The notes beneath the pieces were generated by a model, which worked only from the letters and a program-made list of their open reading frames with translations, was not told the DNA's origin and ran no database searches. The position numbers were made by a program, and so were the translations under genes. Positions 1 through 9,413 of a stretch of 64,000 bases of DNA are shown piece after piece (positions within the stretch are counted from its first letter, which is position 1; every line of letters starts with the position of its first letter). The DNA comes from Marinomonas aquimarina (lineage in GTDB: Bacteria; Pseudomonadota; Gammaproteobacteria; Pseudomonadales; Marinomonadaceae), in NCBI RefSeq assembly GCF_900089755.1, contig NZ_FLOC01000014.1, forward strand, positions 1-64,000, given 5' to 3'.

Positions 1-31
1 GTCATAGATTGTTTAGCCACTGTTCTATAAG

Positions 32-107
32 TGGTGGGTGTGGAGAGGTTCGAACTCCCGACATTCGCCTTGTAAGGGCGACGCTCTCCCAACTGAGCTA
101 CACACCC
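32..107 (-). tRNA. tRNA-Val(TAC), array copy a
   Basis: Read on the minus strand this folds as a 76-nt cloverleaf. It has acceptor stem GGGTGTG/CACACCC, an encoded CCA end, anticodon TAC in the loop CTTACAA and the T-loop TTCGAAC. It is the most distal Val gene in the window and sits inside the first perfect 235-bp tandem unit. The array probably continues beyond the left edge. Confidence 0.96.
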
Positions 108-155
108 ATCATAATGATGGTACTGCTGACCGACTTACTTCTCATTAAAAGTAAG

Positions 156-232
156 TGGCGGAATGGACGGGACTCGAACCCGCGACCCCCTGCGTGACAG
201 GCAGGTATTCTAACCAACTGAACTACCACTCC
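156..232 (-). tRNA. tRNA-Asp(GTC), array copy a
   Basis: A 77-nt cloverleaf with acceptor stem GGAGTGG pairing CCATTCC, discriminator G, encoded CCA and anticodon GTC in the loop CTGTCAC. It is very close to the enterobacterial tRNA-Asp sequence. It precedes a Val gene in the transcript, with a 48-nt spacer. Confidence 0.96.
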
Positions 233-266
233 GTTGTCATAGATTGTTTAGCCACTGTTCTATAAG

Positions 267-342
267 TGGTGGGTGTGGAGAGGTTCGAACTCCCGACATT
301 CGCCTTGTAAGGGCGACGCTCTCCCAACTGAGCTACACACCC
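267..342 (-). tRNA. tRNA-Val(TAC), array copy b
   Basis: Identical to the Val gene at 32-107, exactly 235 bp further on. The flanking spacers are also identical. Anticodon TAC, encoded CCA. Confidence 0.96.
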
Positions 343-390
343 ATCATAATGATGGTACTGCTGACCGACTTACTTCTCATTAAAAGTAAG

Positions 391-467
391 TGGCGGAATG
401 GACGGGACTCGAACCCGCGACCCCCTGCGTGACAGGCAGGTATTCTAACCAACTGAACTACCACTCC
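391..467 (-). tRNA. tRNA-Asp(GTC), array copy b
   Basis: Identical to the Asp gene at 156-232 and displaced by exactly 235 bp, with the same flanking spacers. Anticodon GTC, encoded CCA. Confidence 0.96.
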
Positions 468-501
468 GTTGTCATAGATTGTTTAGCCACTGTTCTATAA
501 G

Positions 502-577
502 TGGTGGGTGTGGAGAGGTTCGAACTCCCGACATTCGCCTTGTAAGGGCGACGCTCTCCCAACTGAGCTACACACCC
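502..577 (-). tRNA. tRNA-Val(TAC), array copy c
   Basis: Third identical Val gene in the 235-bp repeat series. Anticodon TAC, encoded CCA. Confidence 0.96.
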
Positions 578-625
578 ATCATAATGATGGTACTGCTGAC
601 CGACTTACTTCTCATTAAAAGTAAG

Positions 626-702
626 TGGCGGAATGGACGGGACTCGAACCCGCGACCCCCTGCGTGACAGGCAGGTATTCTAACCAACTGAACTACCACT
701 CC
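626..702 (-). tRNA. tRNA-Asp(GTC), array copy c
   Basis: Third identical Asp gene in the 235-bp repeat series. It is the last member before the repeat begins to diverge. Anticodon GTC, encoded CCA. Confidence 0.96.
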
Positions 703-736
703 GTTGTCATAGATTGTTTAGCCACTGCTCTATAAG

Positions 737-812
737 TGGTGGGTGTGGAGAGGTTCGAACTCCCGACATTCGCCTTGTAAGGGCGACGCTCTCCCAACTG
801 AGCTACACACCC
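737..812 (-). tRNA. tRNA-Val(TAC), array copy d
   Basis: Same Val gene as the others. The spacer on its left (toward lower coordinates) carries one T-to-C change, and the spacer to the next Asp gene is shorter (about 29 nt instead of 48). This unit is therefore older or differently derived. Anticodon TAC. Confidence 0.96.
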
Positions 813-841
813 ATCTTGCGATGGTCACTTATCAAAGTAAG

Positions 842-918
842 TGGCGGAACGGACGGGACTCGAACCCGCGACCCCCTGCGTGACAGGCAGGTATTCTAAC
901 CAACTGAACTACCGCTCC
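842..918 (-). tRNA. tRNA-Asp(GTC), array copy d
   Basis: The acceptor stem here is GGAGCGG pairing CCGTTCC, while copies a-c have GGAGTGG pairing CCATTCC. This is a compensated base-pair change, so the gene is functional but distinct from copies a-c. Anticodon GTC, encoded CCA. Confidence 0.96.
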
Positions 919-953
919 ATATTGTCGTAGGTGTTTAGCCACTCTCCTATAAG

Positions 954-1029
954 TGGTGGGTGTGGAGAGGTTCGAACTCCCGACATTCGCCTTGTAAGGG
1001 CGACGCTCTCCCAACTGAGCTACACACCC
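954..1029 (-). tRNA. tRNA-Val(TAC), array copy e
   Basis: The promoter-proximal Val gene, following the Thr block in the transcript. Its gene sequence matches the other Val copies, but its flanks differ from the 235-bp unit. Anticodon TAC, encoded CCA. Confidence 0.96.
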
Positions 1030-1046
1030 ATTATCATTTGCAGTAA

Positions 1047-1122
1047 TGGTGCCGCCACCAAGAGTCGAACTCGGGACCCCCTGATTACAAGTCAGGTGCT
1101 CTACCAACTGAGCTATAGCGGC
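1047..1122 (-). tRNA. tRNA-Thr(TGT), copy 7 in transcription order
   Basis: A 76-nt cloverleaf with acceptor stem GCCGCTA, anticodon TGT in the loop CTTGTAA and encoded CCA. It is the last of seven tandem Thr genes and joins the Val gene through a 17-nt spacer. Confidence 0.96.
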
Positions 1123-1150
1123 ATAAATACGTTTAAGCTGTCAATTTAGG

Positions 1151-1226
1151 TGGTGCCGCCACCAAGAGTCGAACTCGGGACCCCCTGATTACAAGTCAGG
1201 TGCTCTACCAACTGAGCTATAGCGGC
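1151..1226 (-). tRNA. tRNA-Thr(TGT), copy 6
   Basis: Gene sequence identical to the neighbouring Thr copies. The spacers of about 28 nt on either side are related to one another but not identical. Anticodon TGT. Confidence 0.96.
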
Positions 1227-1254
1227 ATAAACCGTTTTGACTATCAATTTGATG

Positions 1255-1330
1255 TGGTGCCGCCACCAAGAGTCGAACTCGGGACCCCCTGATTACAAGT
1301 CAGGTGCTCTACCAACTGAGCTATAGCGGC
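1255..1330 (-). tRNA. tRNA-Thr(TGT), copy 5
   Basis: Identical tRNA-Thr gene with anticodon TGT and encoded CCA. It is separated from the next copy by a 24-nt spacer. Confidence 0.96.
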
Positions 1331-1354
1331 AAAACCGTTTTCACATCAATTTGA

Positions 1355-1430
1355 TGGTGCCGCCACCAAGAGTCGAACTCGGGACCCCCTGATTACAAGT
1401 CAGGTGCTCTACCAACTGAGCTATAGCGGC
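1355..1430 (-). tRNA. tRNA-Thr(TGT), copy 4
   Basis: Identical tRNA-Thr gene with anticodon TGT. The following spacer contains TAAACGCTTTTAC, which recurs in the spacer between copies 1 and 2 and suggests block duplication. Confidence 0.96.
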
Positions 1431-1458
1431 ATAAACGCTTTTACTAACAAATTTTAAA

Positions 1459-1534
1459 TGGTGCCGCCACCAAGAGTCGAACTCGGGACCCCCTGATTAC
1501 AAGTCAGGTGCTCTACCAACTGAGCTATAGCGGC
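1459..1534 (-). tRNA. tRNA-Thr(TGT), copy 3
   Basis: Identical tRNA-Thr gene with anticodon TGT and encoded CCA. Confidence 0.96.
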
Positions 1535-1556
1535 AAATCTTGCCAAAGTGTTTAAG

Positions 1557-1632
1557 TGGTGCCGCCACCAAGAGTCGAACTCGGGACCCCCTGATTACAA
1601 GTCAGGTGCTCTACCAACTGAGCTATAGCGGC
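1557..1632 (-). tRNA. tRNA-Thr(TGT), copy 2
   Basis: Identical tRNA-Thr gene with anticodon TGT and encoded CCA. Its downstream spacer of 22 nt is the shortest inside the Thr block. Confidence 0.96.
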
Positions 1633-1670
1633 TTAAACGCTTTTACAAATTGTATCAACCAAACTTTATA

Positions 1671-1746
1671 TGGTGCCGCCACCAAGAGTCGAACTCGGGA
1701 CCCCCTGATTACAAGTCAGGTGCTCTACCAACTGAGCTATAGCGGC
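1671..1746 (-). tRNA. tRNA-Thr(TGT), copy 1
   Basis: First Thr gene of the transcript, 13 nt after tRNA-Pro. The gene sequence is identical to the other six. Anticodon TGT. Confidence 0.96.
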
Positions 1747-1759
1747 AAATCAAATTGTC

Positions 1760-1836
1760 TGGTCGGGACGGCAGGATTTGAACCTGCGACCACTAGCACC
1801 CCATGCTAGTGCGCTACCAGGCTGCGCTACGCCCCG
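1760..1836 (-). tRNA. tRNA-Pro(GGG)
   Basis: A 77-nt cloverleaf with acceptor stem CGGGGCG pairing CGTCCCG and an encoded CCA. The anticodon stem CTAGC/GCTAG closes the loop ATGGGGT, which puts GGG at positions 34-36. It is the first gene of the array, directly downstream of the proposed promoter. Confidence 0.95.
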
Positions 1837-1864
1837 TTACTAACTAGAGCGCTGCCCCTGTCAG

Positions 1865-1925
1865 CGGGTGCGTATATTACTATAACGAATCGAAAAGGGA
1901 AGGCTTTTTTTTGATTTTTTTACAT
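1865..1925 (-). promoter_or_regulatory. probable promoter of the tRNA array
   Basis: On the minus strand, overlapping -10 candidates TATAGT (1879-1884) and TAATAT (1874-1879) are followed by a GC-rich discriminator (ACGCACCCGC), as at stringently controlled stable-RNA promoters. A-tracts lie upstream at about 1905-1925 and could act as an UP element. No good -35 hexamer is visible, so the exact start is uncertain. Confidence 0.4.
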
Positions 1926-2016
1926 TAAATCAAAATAATCTCTCCCCACCTTTGTATCGCTAACTACTTTATATATATACAAAAATTGATCAATCGACGG
2001 CAATCCTAGTGATCAC

Positions 2017-2146
2017 AAGGCTTTCAGAAGCGCCTTCAATTTCTCACACCGTAACCAGCCAAATAAACATACGGCGAAAAAGCCTTAAGTTTGTGTTGCC
2101 CTACTCGGTAATATTTTTACCTTGGCAACGGATCATGGCCTGATCC
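2017..2146. repeat. non-coding block of nested inverted repeats
   Basis: The 1837-2220 stretch has no gene. Within it, 2017-2034 and 2073-2086 are inverted copies (AAGGCTTT...GCGCC against GGCG...AAGCCTT). Further on, GTTGCC (2095-2100) pairs with GGCAAC (2124-2129) and encloses GGTAA/TTACC (2107-2111/2117-2121). GGATCA/TGATCC (2130-2135/2141-2146) follows. This could be a REP or MITE-like element, a structured RNA or an operator cluster. I cannot tell which, and it does not recur in the window. Confidence 0.35.
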
Positions 2147-2166
2147 TACACGGCTTTAGCAGGTAT

Positions 2167-2203
2167 AAAAAAACCGCCGAAGGGAGGCCTCTGGCGGTTT
2201 TTA
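2167..2203 (-). terminator. ihfA intrinsic terminator
   Basis: On the minus strand the stem AAACCGCC/GGCGGTTT (2193-2200 and 2171-2178) is followed by a run of T. It lies 18 bp past the ihfA stop codon and closes the thrS-ihfA operon. Confidence 0.85.
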
Positions 2204-2220
2204 GTGAGCACTATCAGCGC

Positions 2221-2517
2221 TTATTCTTCCATGTAACTCTCAACTTTGGACTTAAGCTTCTGCCCTGGCTTAAAGGTTACAACGGTTCGCGCCGTAATGG
2301 GGATTTCTTCCCCAGTCTTCGGGTTACGCCCAGGACGCTGGCTTTTTTCGCGCACTTCAAAGTTACCAAACCCTGATAACTTCACCTGCTCTCTTTCTAC
2401 AAGCGTTTCTCTGACCGTGTCAAAAAAACTCTCAACAAGGTCTTTCGCATCTTTTTTGCTTAGACCAAGAGAATCAACTAAGTTTTCCGCTATATCTGCT
2501 TTCGTCAAGGACGCCAT
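2221..2517 (-). CDS. ihfA: integration host factor subunit alpha
   Basis: Encodes the 98-residue alpha subunit of IHF, the heterodimeric nucleoid protein that bends DNA sharply at specific sites for recombination, replication and transcription. The whole HU/IHF fold is present. The beta-arm segment [10 protein letters not shown] (about residues 60-69) carries the proline that intercalates into the minor groove. The start at [11 protein letters not shown] was chosen over an in-frame ATG 45 bp upstream because that ATG lies inside pheT and because GGGGGT sits just before 2517. It follows pheT by 4 bp, the classic pheST-ihfA arrangement. The IHF beta gene is not in this window. Confidence 0.97.
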   Translation of the reverse strand: MASLTKADIAENLVDSLGLSKKDAKDLVESFFDTVRETLVEREQVKLSGFGNFEVREKSQRPGRNPKTGEEIPITARTVVTFKPGQKLKSKVESYMEE

Positions 2518-2521
2518 ATCA

Positions 2522-4906
2522 TTACCCCCGAATAACTGCTCCGAGTTTCTCAGCAAGTGCACCAGTCACTGCTTCCACAGCGCTGTTTACTTCTTCATCA
2601 CTAAGAGTGTGTGAAGGATGCTGCCACGTCAAGCCCAATGCGACACTTTTTTTAGATTCATCAATGCCTTGGCCCTGATAAACGTCGAAAACAGCGACTT
2701 TTTGGAAAGCTTCACCCGCATTCGCTGTGATGACTTTCTCAAGTTCATTTACCGGCGTTGCACGATCCACTAGCAATGCCAAGTCACGACGCACTTCTGG
2801 GAACTTAGAAACACGCTGGTATTCAGGCAGCTTCGCACCTAGCACTGTGTTCAAATCGATTTCAAACACGTAAACCGCTTGGTTGGTACCAAGTTGTTTT
2901 GCTAGTTGTGGGTGCAGCTCACCAATCACACCAACACGCTCACCGTTCACTAGCACGTAGGCTGAACGGCCAGGGTGCAAGTAGGTTTCGTCCGCACGCT
3001 CGAATTCAGGCTGAGCACCTTGGTTCAAATCAAACAGTGCTTCCACATGTGCTTTCAGGTCGTAGAAGTCCACTTTTTCATTGTTGTGGTACCAACCTTC
3101 AGGGTAACGCGAACCAGCAATTAGACCTGCTACTTGATGCTTTTGATCCAGCTCATCTAGCTTGTTTACATCACCGACAAAGCGGCTACCGGTTTCGAAG
3201 ATACGTACGCGTGATTGCTGACGGTTTTGGTTGTGTAGGTACACCTTTACAAGACCAGGCAGCAAACTTGGACGCATCACACCCATGTCACCAGAAATCG
3301 GGTTTTCTAGTGGCACTGGATCAATCGCAGGGAAGAACTGCTTGCTCATCACCGGATCAATAAAGCTGTAAGTCACGGCTTCCTGGTAACCCTGAGACAC
3401 TAGTGTTGCACGCAGTGACTGAATCGGCGCTTTGCTTTCTGACGCAGATGTAAAGTTCACTGCCGCCGTCGGCATAGAAGAAGGTAGGTTGTCGTAACCG
3501 TAGATACGTGCCACTTCTTCGATCAAGTCTGCTTCGATCTCGATATCAAAACGATGTGACGGCGCAACAGTTACCCATTTTTCATCAGTCACTTCAACCA
3601 TTTCTAGGCCAAGACGGGACAAGATGTCTGTTACTAGGTCTTTGTCTAGCGATGTTGCTAGGTATTGATCCAGCTTCTGGCGACGCAGCGTCACGTGACT
3701 CGCTTTTGGCAGGTTCGCCTGCGTGACCGCTTCGTTGACTGGACCAACTTCGCCACCAGCAATCTCAAGGATCAATTGCGTCGCACGCTCCATTGCTTTC
3801 GCAGCAAGCGTTGCGTCCACACCACGTTCGAAACGGTGTGATGAATCCGTATGCAAGCCGTAAGAGCGCGCCTTACCCGCTAATGCAAGTGGTGCAAAGA
3901 AAGCACTTTCTAGGAAGATCGTTTGTGTTTCAGCGTTCACACCAGAGTGCTCACCACCCATCACACCGGCCATCGCTAGCGCTTTTTGCTCATCCGCAAT
4001 CACCATGGTATCTGAACGCAGGGCAATCTCTTGACCGTCAAGCAACAATAGCTTCTCGCCCTCTTCCGCCATACGAACCACGATAGAGCCAGACAGGTTG
4101 TTTAGGTCAAAGGAGTGCATTGGCTGACCCAGCTCGATCATCACATAGTTAGTGATGTCGACAATTGGATCAATCGAACGAATACCGCTACGACGTAGTT
4201 TTTCAACCATCCATAGTGGTGACTCTGCTTTCACGTTCACACCTTTGATCACACGACCAAGGTAGCGTGGACAGCCTTCTGTCGCCTCAACACGAATCGG
4301 GAATGAGTCGTCGATACTAACCGCTTGCGCTTCAATGGCGACAGGCGTCACATCCACTTTATTGATCACACCCACTTCGCGAGCAAGGCCAGCAATGCTT
4401 AGACAGTCAGCACGGTTTGGCGTTAGATCCACATCAATGATGCTGTCGTTTAGGTTTAGGTATTCACGGATATCTGCACCCACTGGCGCATCTGCCGCAA
4501 GCTCTAGGATGCCATCGTTTTCATCGCTGATTTCTAGCTCAGACGCTGAACACAACATACCGAACGACTCTACTTGGCGTAGCTTCGCTTTTTTGATTTT
4601 AAAATCGCCGCCTAATACAGCGCCAATTTTAGCAAATGGAATTTTAATGCCTGGACGAGCGTTTGGCGCACCACAAACCACTTGGAACTGCTCAGCACCA
4701 TCAGAAACAGTACATACTTGCAGTTTGTCAGCGTTTGGGTGCGGTTCTGCTGCTAGGATTTCACCGACAACAACGCCAGTAAACTCACCTGCCGCCGCTT
4801 CCACTTCATCCACTTCTAGACCAGCCAATGTCACTTGAGCCACTAGCTCATCGCTTGTGACCTCTGGATTGACCCACTCTCTTAGCCAATTTTCACTGAA
4901 TTTCAT
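2522..4906 (-). CDS. pheT: phenylalanyl-tRNA synthetase beta subunit
   Basis: A 794-residue beta subunit of the (alpha-beta)2 PheRS that charges tRNA-Phe; length is normal for the family. It opens with [12 protein letters not shown], followed by the tRNA-binding OB fold (about residues 40-150), the B3/B4 editing region, the B5 domain and a C-terminal FDX-ACB domain (about 700-794, starting near [16 protein letters not shown]) that binds the tRNA anticodon region. The gene starts 15 bp after pheS and ends 4 bp before ihfA, so the three are almost certainly cotranscribed and translationally coupled. Confidence 0.97.
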   Translation of the reverse strand: MKFSENWLREWVNPEVTSDELVAQVTLAGLEVDEVEAAAGEFTGVVVGEILAAEPHPNADKLQVCTVSDGAEQFQVVCGAPNARPGIKIPFAKIGAVLGGDFKIKKAKLRQVESFGMLCSASELEISDENDGILELAADAPVGADIREYLNLNDSIIDVDLTPNRADCLSIAGLAREVGVINKVDVTPVAIEAQAVSIDDSFPIRVEATEGCPRYLGRVIKGVNVKAESPLWMVEKLRRSGIRSIDPIVDITNYVMIELGQPMHSFDLNNLSGSIVVRMAEEGEKLLLLDGQEIALRSDTMVIADEQKALAMAGVMGGEHSGVNAETQTIFLESAFFAPLALAGKARSYGLHTDSSHRFERGVDATLAAKAMERATQLILEIAGGEVGPVNEAVTQANLPKASHVTLRRQKLDQYLATSLDKDLVTDILSRLGLEMVEVTDEKWVTVAPSHRFDIEIEADLIEEVARIYGYDNLPSSMPTAAVNFTSASESKAPIQSLRATLVSQGYQEAVTYSFIDPVMSKQFFPAIDPVPLENPISGDMGVMRPSLLPGLVKVYLHNQNRQQSRVRIFETGSRFVGDVNKLDELDQKHQVAGLIAGSRYPEGWYHNNEKVDFYDLKAHVEALFDLNQGAQPEFERADETYLHPGRSAYVLVNGERVGVIGELHPQLAKQLGTNQAVYVFEIDLNTVLGAKLPEYQRVSKFPEVRRDLALLVDRATPVNELEKVITANAGEAFQKVAVFDVYQGQGIDESKKSVALGLTWQHPSHTLSDEEVNSAVEAVTGALAEKLGAVIRG

Positions 4907-4921
4907 AGTTAGCCTTGGTCC

Positions 4922-6010
<1,089 letters not shown>

Positions 6011-6028
6011 CTAGGCACTACGTCTCAA

Positions 6029-6385
6029 TTAAGCCAAGCTTGCTTTCGCTTTTTCAACGATCGCAGCAAAAACTTCTTTTTCGTAAACTGCCAAGTCAGC
6101 CAATACTTTACGGTCGATTTCAATAGAAGCTTTCTTCAGACCAGCAATGAAGCGGCTGTAAGATAGACCGTTAACACGAGACGCCGCGTTGATACGAGCA
6201 ATCCATAGAGCACGGAATTGACGTTTGCGCTGACGACGGTCACGGTAAGCGTATTGACCTGCTTTGATAACCGCTTGTTTCGCTACACGAAATACACGGC
6301 TACGAGCACCGTAGTAACCTTTAGCTTGCTTTAAAATCTTTTTGTGACGGCGACGAGCCTGAACACCACGTTTTACGCGAGGCAT
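6029..6385 (-). CDS. rplT: 50S ribosomal protein L20
   Basis: A 118-residue large-subunit protein required early in 50S assembly, rich in Lys and Arg. It begins [20 protein letters not shown], an extended basic tail that threads 23S rRNA; the globular RNA-binding part follows from about residue 60. It lies 40 bp after rpmI in the canonical infC-rpmI-rplT order. In enterobacteria L20 represses rpmI translation through a pseudoknot in the infC-rpmI region; whether this is kept cannot be read directly here. Confidence 0.98.
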   Translation of the reverse strand: MPRVKRGVQARRRHKKILKQAKGYYGARSRVFRVAKQAVIKAGQYAYRDRRQRKRQFRALWIARINAASRVNGLSYSRFIAGLKKASIEIDRKVLADLAVYEKEVFAAIVEKAKASLA

Positions 6386-6425
6386 AATATAAACCCTTTA
6401 ACTAGTTGTTGACTGAAAATATCGA

Positions 6426-6620
6426 TTAAGCGTATGGAAGCATGCGAACGATCAATGGCTTATCGCAAGATTTGATCTGCTGCATTGAACGAAGTTGACG
6501 CTTACGCTTAGTAGACTTTTTAGTCAGGATGTGACTAGTGAAAGACTGCTTATGCTTAAAACCGTTAGCGGTACGTTTGAAGCGCTTTAGAGCACTACTG
6601 TTAGATTTAATTTTTGGCAT
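6426..6620 (-). CDS. rpmI: 50S ribosomal protein L35
   Basis: A 64-residue basic large-subunit protein with the normal family start [17 protein letters not shown] and the conserved internal KRKRQLR. It lies between infC (68 bp upstream) and rplT (40 bp downstream). It is the small middle gene of the IF3-L35-L20 operon and is expected to be coexpressed with its neighbours. Confidence 0.98.
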   Translation of the reverse strand: MPKIKSNSSALKRFKRTANGFKHKQSFTSHILTKKSTKRKRQLRSMQQIKSCDKPLIVRMLPYA

Positions 6621-6688
6621 GGTAAAACCACTCTCGCATTCGTTAATGTTAAATGTAATAACAAGATCTAATCACTTAGAGACTTTTA

Positions 6689-7234
6689 TTACTTCTTCTT
6701 TTTAGGGGCCAGCACCATAGTCAATTGACGACCTTCCATTTTCGCAGCTTGCTCTACAACACCATACTCTTCCAAGTCGTTAGCGACTCGGTGCATAAGT
6801 TGCATGCCTAGCTCCTGATGGGCCATTTCACGACCGCGGTAACGTAACGAAACCTTGGCCTTATCCCCTCCTTCAAGGAAACGTATCAGGTTGCGGAGTT
6901 TTACCTGATAATCCCCTTCCTCCGTCCCTGGACGGAATTTCATTTCTTTTACTTGGATTTGCTTCGCATTCTTCTTCTGAGCAGCCTTAGCTTTCTTCTG
7001 TTCGAAGATATGCTTACCGTAGTCCATGATTTTGCAAACAATCGGATCTGAATCAGCAATCTGCACTAGATCTAGAGAAGCCTCGCGGGCTGCTGCTAGT
7101 GCTTCTTCAATCGAAACAACACCAATTTGATCACCATCAGCACCGATAAGGCGCACTTCGGTAGCTCGAATGTTTTCGTTGATTTGAGGACGTTGCTTAG
7201 CTGCAGCACGTCCACGATTCATATTACCTTTTAT
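6689..7234 (-). CDS. infC: translation initiation factor IF-3, probable AUA start
   Basis: IF3 binds the 30S subunit, keeps it dissociated from 50S and proofreads the start codon and initiator tRNA. The N domain ([14 protein letters not shown] onward), a Lys/Ala-rich linker and the C domain ([14 protein letters not shown], ending APKKKK) are complete. The first ATG (7222) has only AAGG four bases ahead. Four codons upstream in frame is ATA-AAA-GGT-AAT (from 7234), with GGAG eight bases before it. The resulting (M)KGNMNRGR resembles the start of Escherichia IF3, which uses AUU, and that codon choice underlies IF3 autoregulation. I therefore annotate the AUA start, giving 181 residues; the ATG gives 177. 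Confidence 0.93.
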   Translation of the reverse strand: MKGNMNRGRAAAKQRPQINENIRATEVRLIGADGDQIGVVSIEEALAAAREASLDLVQIADSDPIVCKIMDYGKHIFEQKKAKAAQKKNAKQIQVKEMKFRPGTEEGDYQVKLRNLIRFLEGGDKAKVSLRYRGREMAHQELGMQLMHRVANDLEEYGVVEQAAKMEGRQLTMVLAPKKKK

Positions 7235-7251
7235 AGCTCTATCTCCATTTG

Positions 7252-9168
7252 TTATTTACGACTACGGCGTGAGATATCGTTTTGAAGCAATTCCTCAAAT
7301 TCTTGAATACTCATCACACCAAGATCGTCACCGGTACGAGTACGCACAGCAACTTGCTGGTTTTCAACTTCTTTATCACCGACAACGACCAAATATGGAA
7401 CTCGTTGCAAAGTATGCTCGCGAATTTTAAACCCGATCTTCTCGTTTCTCAAGTCAAGTTTTGCACGGAAGCCCTTAGAATTTAGAGATTTCTCCAAATT
7501 CGCACAGTATTCGGCTTGGCGATCCGTGATATTCATCACGACAACCTGCTCTGGCGCTAACCAAACAGGGAACGCACCTTCCGTCTCTTCGATCAAAATA
7601 CCTAGGAATCGCTCAAGGGAACCAACGATCGCACGGTGCAACATAACAGGTGTCTGACGCGAACCGTCTTCTGACACGTATTGTGCACCTAAGCGTGTTG
7701 GCATAGAGAAGTCTACTTGAATAGTACCACATTGCCATACACGGCCAATGGCATCTTTCAAAGAAAACTCTACTTTAGGACCGTAGAAAGCACCTTCACC
7801 AGGAAGTTCTTCCCAATCCAGCTGAGCATTATCCAATGCATCAGACAATGCTTTTTCCGCTTTATCCCAAACTTCATCCGCACCTACACGCTGCTCTGGA
7901 CGAGTCGATAGGCGGTAAATAATTTGATCGAAGCCAAAATCCGCATACACTTCGTGCAACAATTCAATGAATGCCGATACTTCTGACTGAATCTGATCCT
8001 CAGTCACAAAAATATGGCCATCGTCCTGTACGAAGTTACGCACACGCATGATACCGTGCAAGGCACCAGACGGTTCATTACGGTGACATGAGCCGAACTC
8101 CGCCATACGGTATGGCAGATCACGGTAACTCTTCAAACCTTGGTTGTACACTTGTACGTGACAAGGACAGTTCATCGGTTTTACGGCGTAGTCGCGGTTT
8201 TCTGAATGAGTAGTAAACATGTTTTCATGATACTTACCCCAGTGACCAGACTTCTCCCACAATACACGGTCCACGATTTGCGGTGTTTTCACCTCTTGGT
8301 AACCGTTTTCAAGCTGCTTCTGGCGCATGTACTGTTCCACTGTTTGATACAGTTTCCAGCCTTTAGGATGCCAGAACACCATGCCAGGTGCTTCTTCTTG
8401 AACGTGGAACAAGTCCAGCTTTTTGCCTAATTTGCGGTGATCGCGCTTTTCAGCTTCTTCAATACGTGTTAGGTAAGCTTTTAGATCTTTCTTATCAGAC
8501 CAAGCCGTACCATAGATACGCTGCAGCTGTTCATTGCTTGAATCACCACGCCAGTATGCACCGGCCAATTTCATCAATTTAAAGTGACGCATCACACGCG
8601 TGTTCGGTACGTGCGGACCACGACACATGTCCATGTATTCTTCATGGTGGTACAAGCCTACTTCTGTAACAGACTCGTCCATATCGTCGATCAACTGAAC
8701 TTTGTAATCTTCACCGCGCTCTAGGAATTGAGCACGGGCCTGATCGACTGGCGTCACCTTTTTGATAACGTCATAATCTTTCTTGATAAGCTCACCGATG
8801 CGCTTTTCAATTGCCGCCATGTCTTCTGGCGTAAAAGGACGCTCGTAAGCAATATCGTAATAAAAGCCTTCATTAATGACTGGACCAATTGCCATTTTGG
8901 CAGTTGGGAACAGTTGTTTTACGGCGTGACCTACCAGGTGGGCAAATGAGTGACGAATGATCTCAAGACCTTCCTCATCACGTCCCGTTACCAAGCTCAC
9001 TTCTGAATCTTCACTGATAACTTCGCAGGCATCGACCAAACGGCCGTTGATCTTCCCTGCAACGGTAGCTTTCGCTAGACCAGGACCAATGTCCTCAGCC
9101 ACTTGCATTAATGTAACGGGCTCAGCAAACGAACGCTGGCTTCCATCTGGTAAAGTAATTACTGGCAT
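7252..9168 (-). CDS. thrS: threonyl-tRNA synthetase
   Basis: A 638-residue class II synthetase that charges tRNA-Thr and hydrolyses mis-charged Ser-tRNA-Thr. The order is a TGS domain (about 1-60, [14 protein letters not shown]), the editing domain with [11 protein letters not shown] (about 72-82) and a conserved Cys/His site near MDMCRGPH, the catalytic core with [10 protein letters not shown] and [11 protein letters not shown]-like motif 2 (here CHRNEPSG), and a C-terminal anticodon domain. It heads the operon; infC follows after 17 bp. The window also holds at least seven tRNA-Thr genes, its substrate. Confidence 0.98.
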   Translation of the reverse strand: MPVITLPDGSQRSFAEPVTLMQVAEDIGPGLAKATVAGKINGRLVDACEVISEDSEVSLVTGRDEEGLEIIRHSFAHLVGHAVKQLFPTAKMAIGPVINEGFYYDIAYERPFTPEDMAAIEKRIGELIKKDYDVIKKVTPVDQARAQFLERGEDYKVQLIDDMDESVTEVGLYHHEEYMDMCRGPHVPNTRVMRHFKLMKLAGAYWRGDSSNEQLQRIYGTAWSDKKDLKAYLTRIEEAEKRDHRKLGKKLDLFHVQEEAPGMVFWHPKGWKLYQTVEQYMRQKQLENGYQEVKTPQIVDRVLWEKSGHWGKYHENMFTTHSENRDYAVKPMNCPCHVQVYNQGLKSYRDLPYRMAEFGSCHRNEPSGALHGIMRVRNFVQDDGHIFVTEDQIQSEVSAFIELLHEVYADFGFDQIIYRLSTRPEQRVGADEVWDKAEKALSDALDNAQLDWEELPGEGAFYGPKVEFSLKDAIGRVWQCGTIQVDFSMPTRLGAQYVSEDGSRQTPVMLHRAIVGSLERFLGILIEETEGAFPVWLAPEQVVVMNITDRQAEYCANLEKSLNSKGFRAKLDLRNEKIGFKIREHTLQRVPYLVVVGDKEVENQQVAVRTRTGDDLGVMSIQEFEELLQNDISRRSRK

Positions 9169-9343
9169 TTGTTTCCCCTATCGGAGTCAGTGGTGCTCCA
9201 TACGTAAGAGCACATGGAAATTTAAGCGCTATAACCTAACACTTCTTTGAGCATTTTGCGACCTTAGATGCAGATATTCACAGTTGCCACAAAACAGGCA
9301 TCACCCATCACAAAAATCAACCTTTTTTTGTGCTTTTCAGCCA

Positions 9344-9371
9344 TAGACATTCCCCAGCAAGCAGGTAAAAT
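9344..9371 (+). promoter_or_regulatory. candidate sigma-70 promoter for the O-methyltransferase gene
   Basis: TAGACA (9344-9349) and TAAAAT (9366-9371) are separated by 16 bp. Each differs from consensus at one position (TTGACA, TATAAT). The site is 42 bp before the start codon at 9414, in the divergent 245-bp gap shared with thrS. Confidence 0.45.
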
Positions 9372-9413
9372 GGCGCTCGTTTCACAACAACCCCTCCAAG
9401 ATATTTAGGCCCT

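Larger units (their letters stand above)
1..705. repeat. three perfect 235-bp tandem units (tRNA-Val + tRNA-Asp)
   Basis: Positions 1-235, 236-470 and 471-705 read the same throughout, covering both tRNA genes and both spacers. A fourth unit starting at 706 is recognisable but has a substitution and a shortened spacer. Identity that extends through the non-coding spacers points to recent unequal crossing-over rather than selection on the tRNAs alone. The array is cut by the window edge, so the true copy number is unknown. Confidence 0.95.

Noticed and set aside
9-1809. Reading frames of 60-90 codons across the tRNA array, repeated with identical translations
   Set aside because: They lie entirely over tRNA genes and spacers; the repetition simply reflects the tandem tRNA units.
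2122-2614. Plus-strand reading frames opposite ihfA, and an N-terminal extension of ihfA to 2562
   Set aside because: The plus-strand frames are antisense shadows. The extension lies inside pheT and lacks family similarity.
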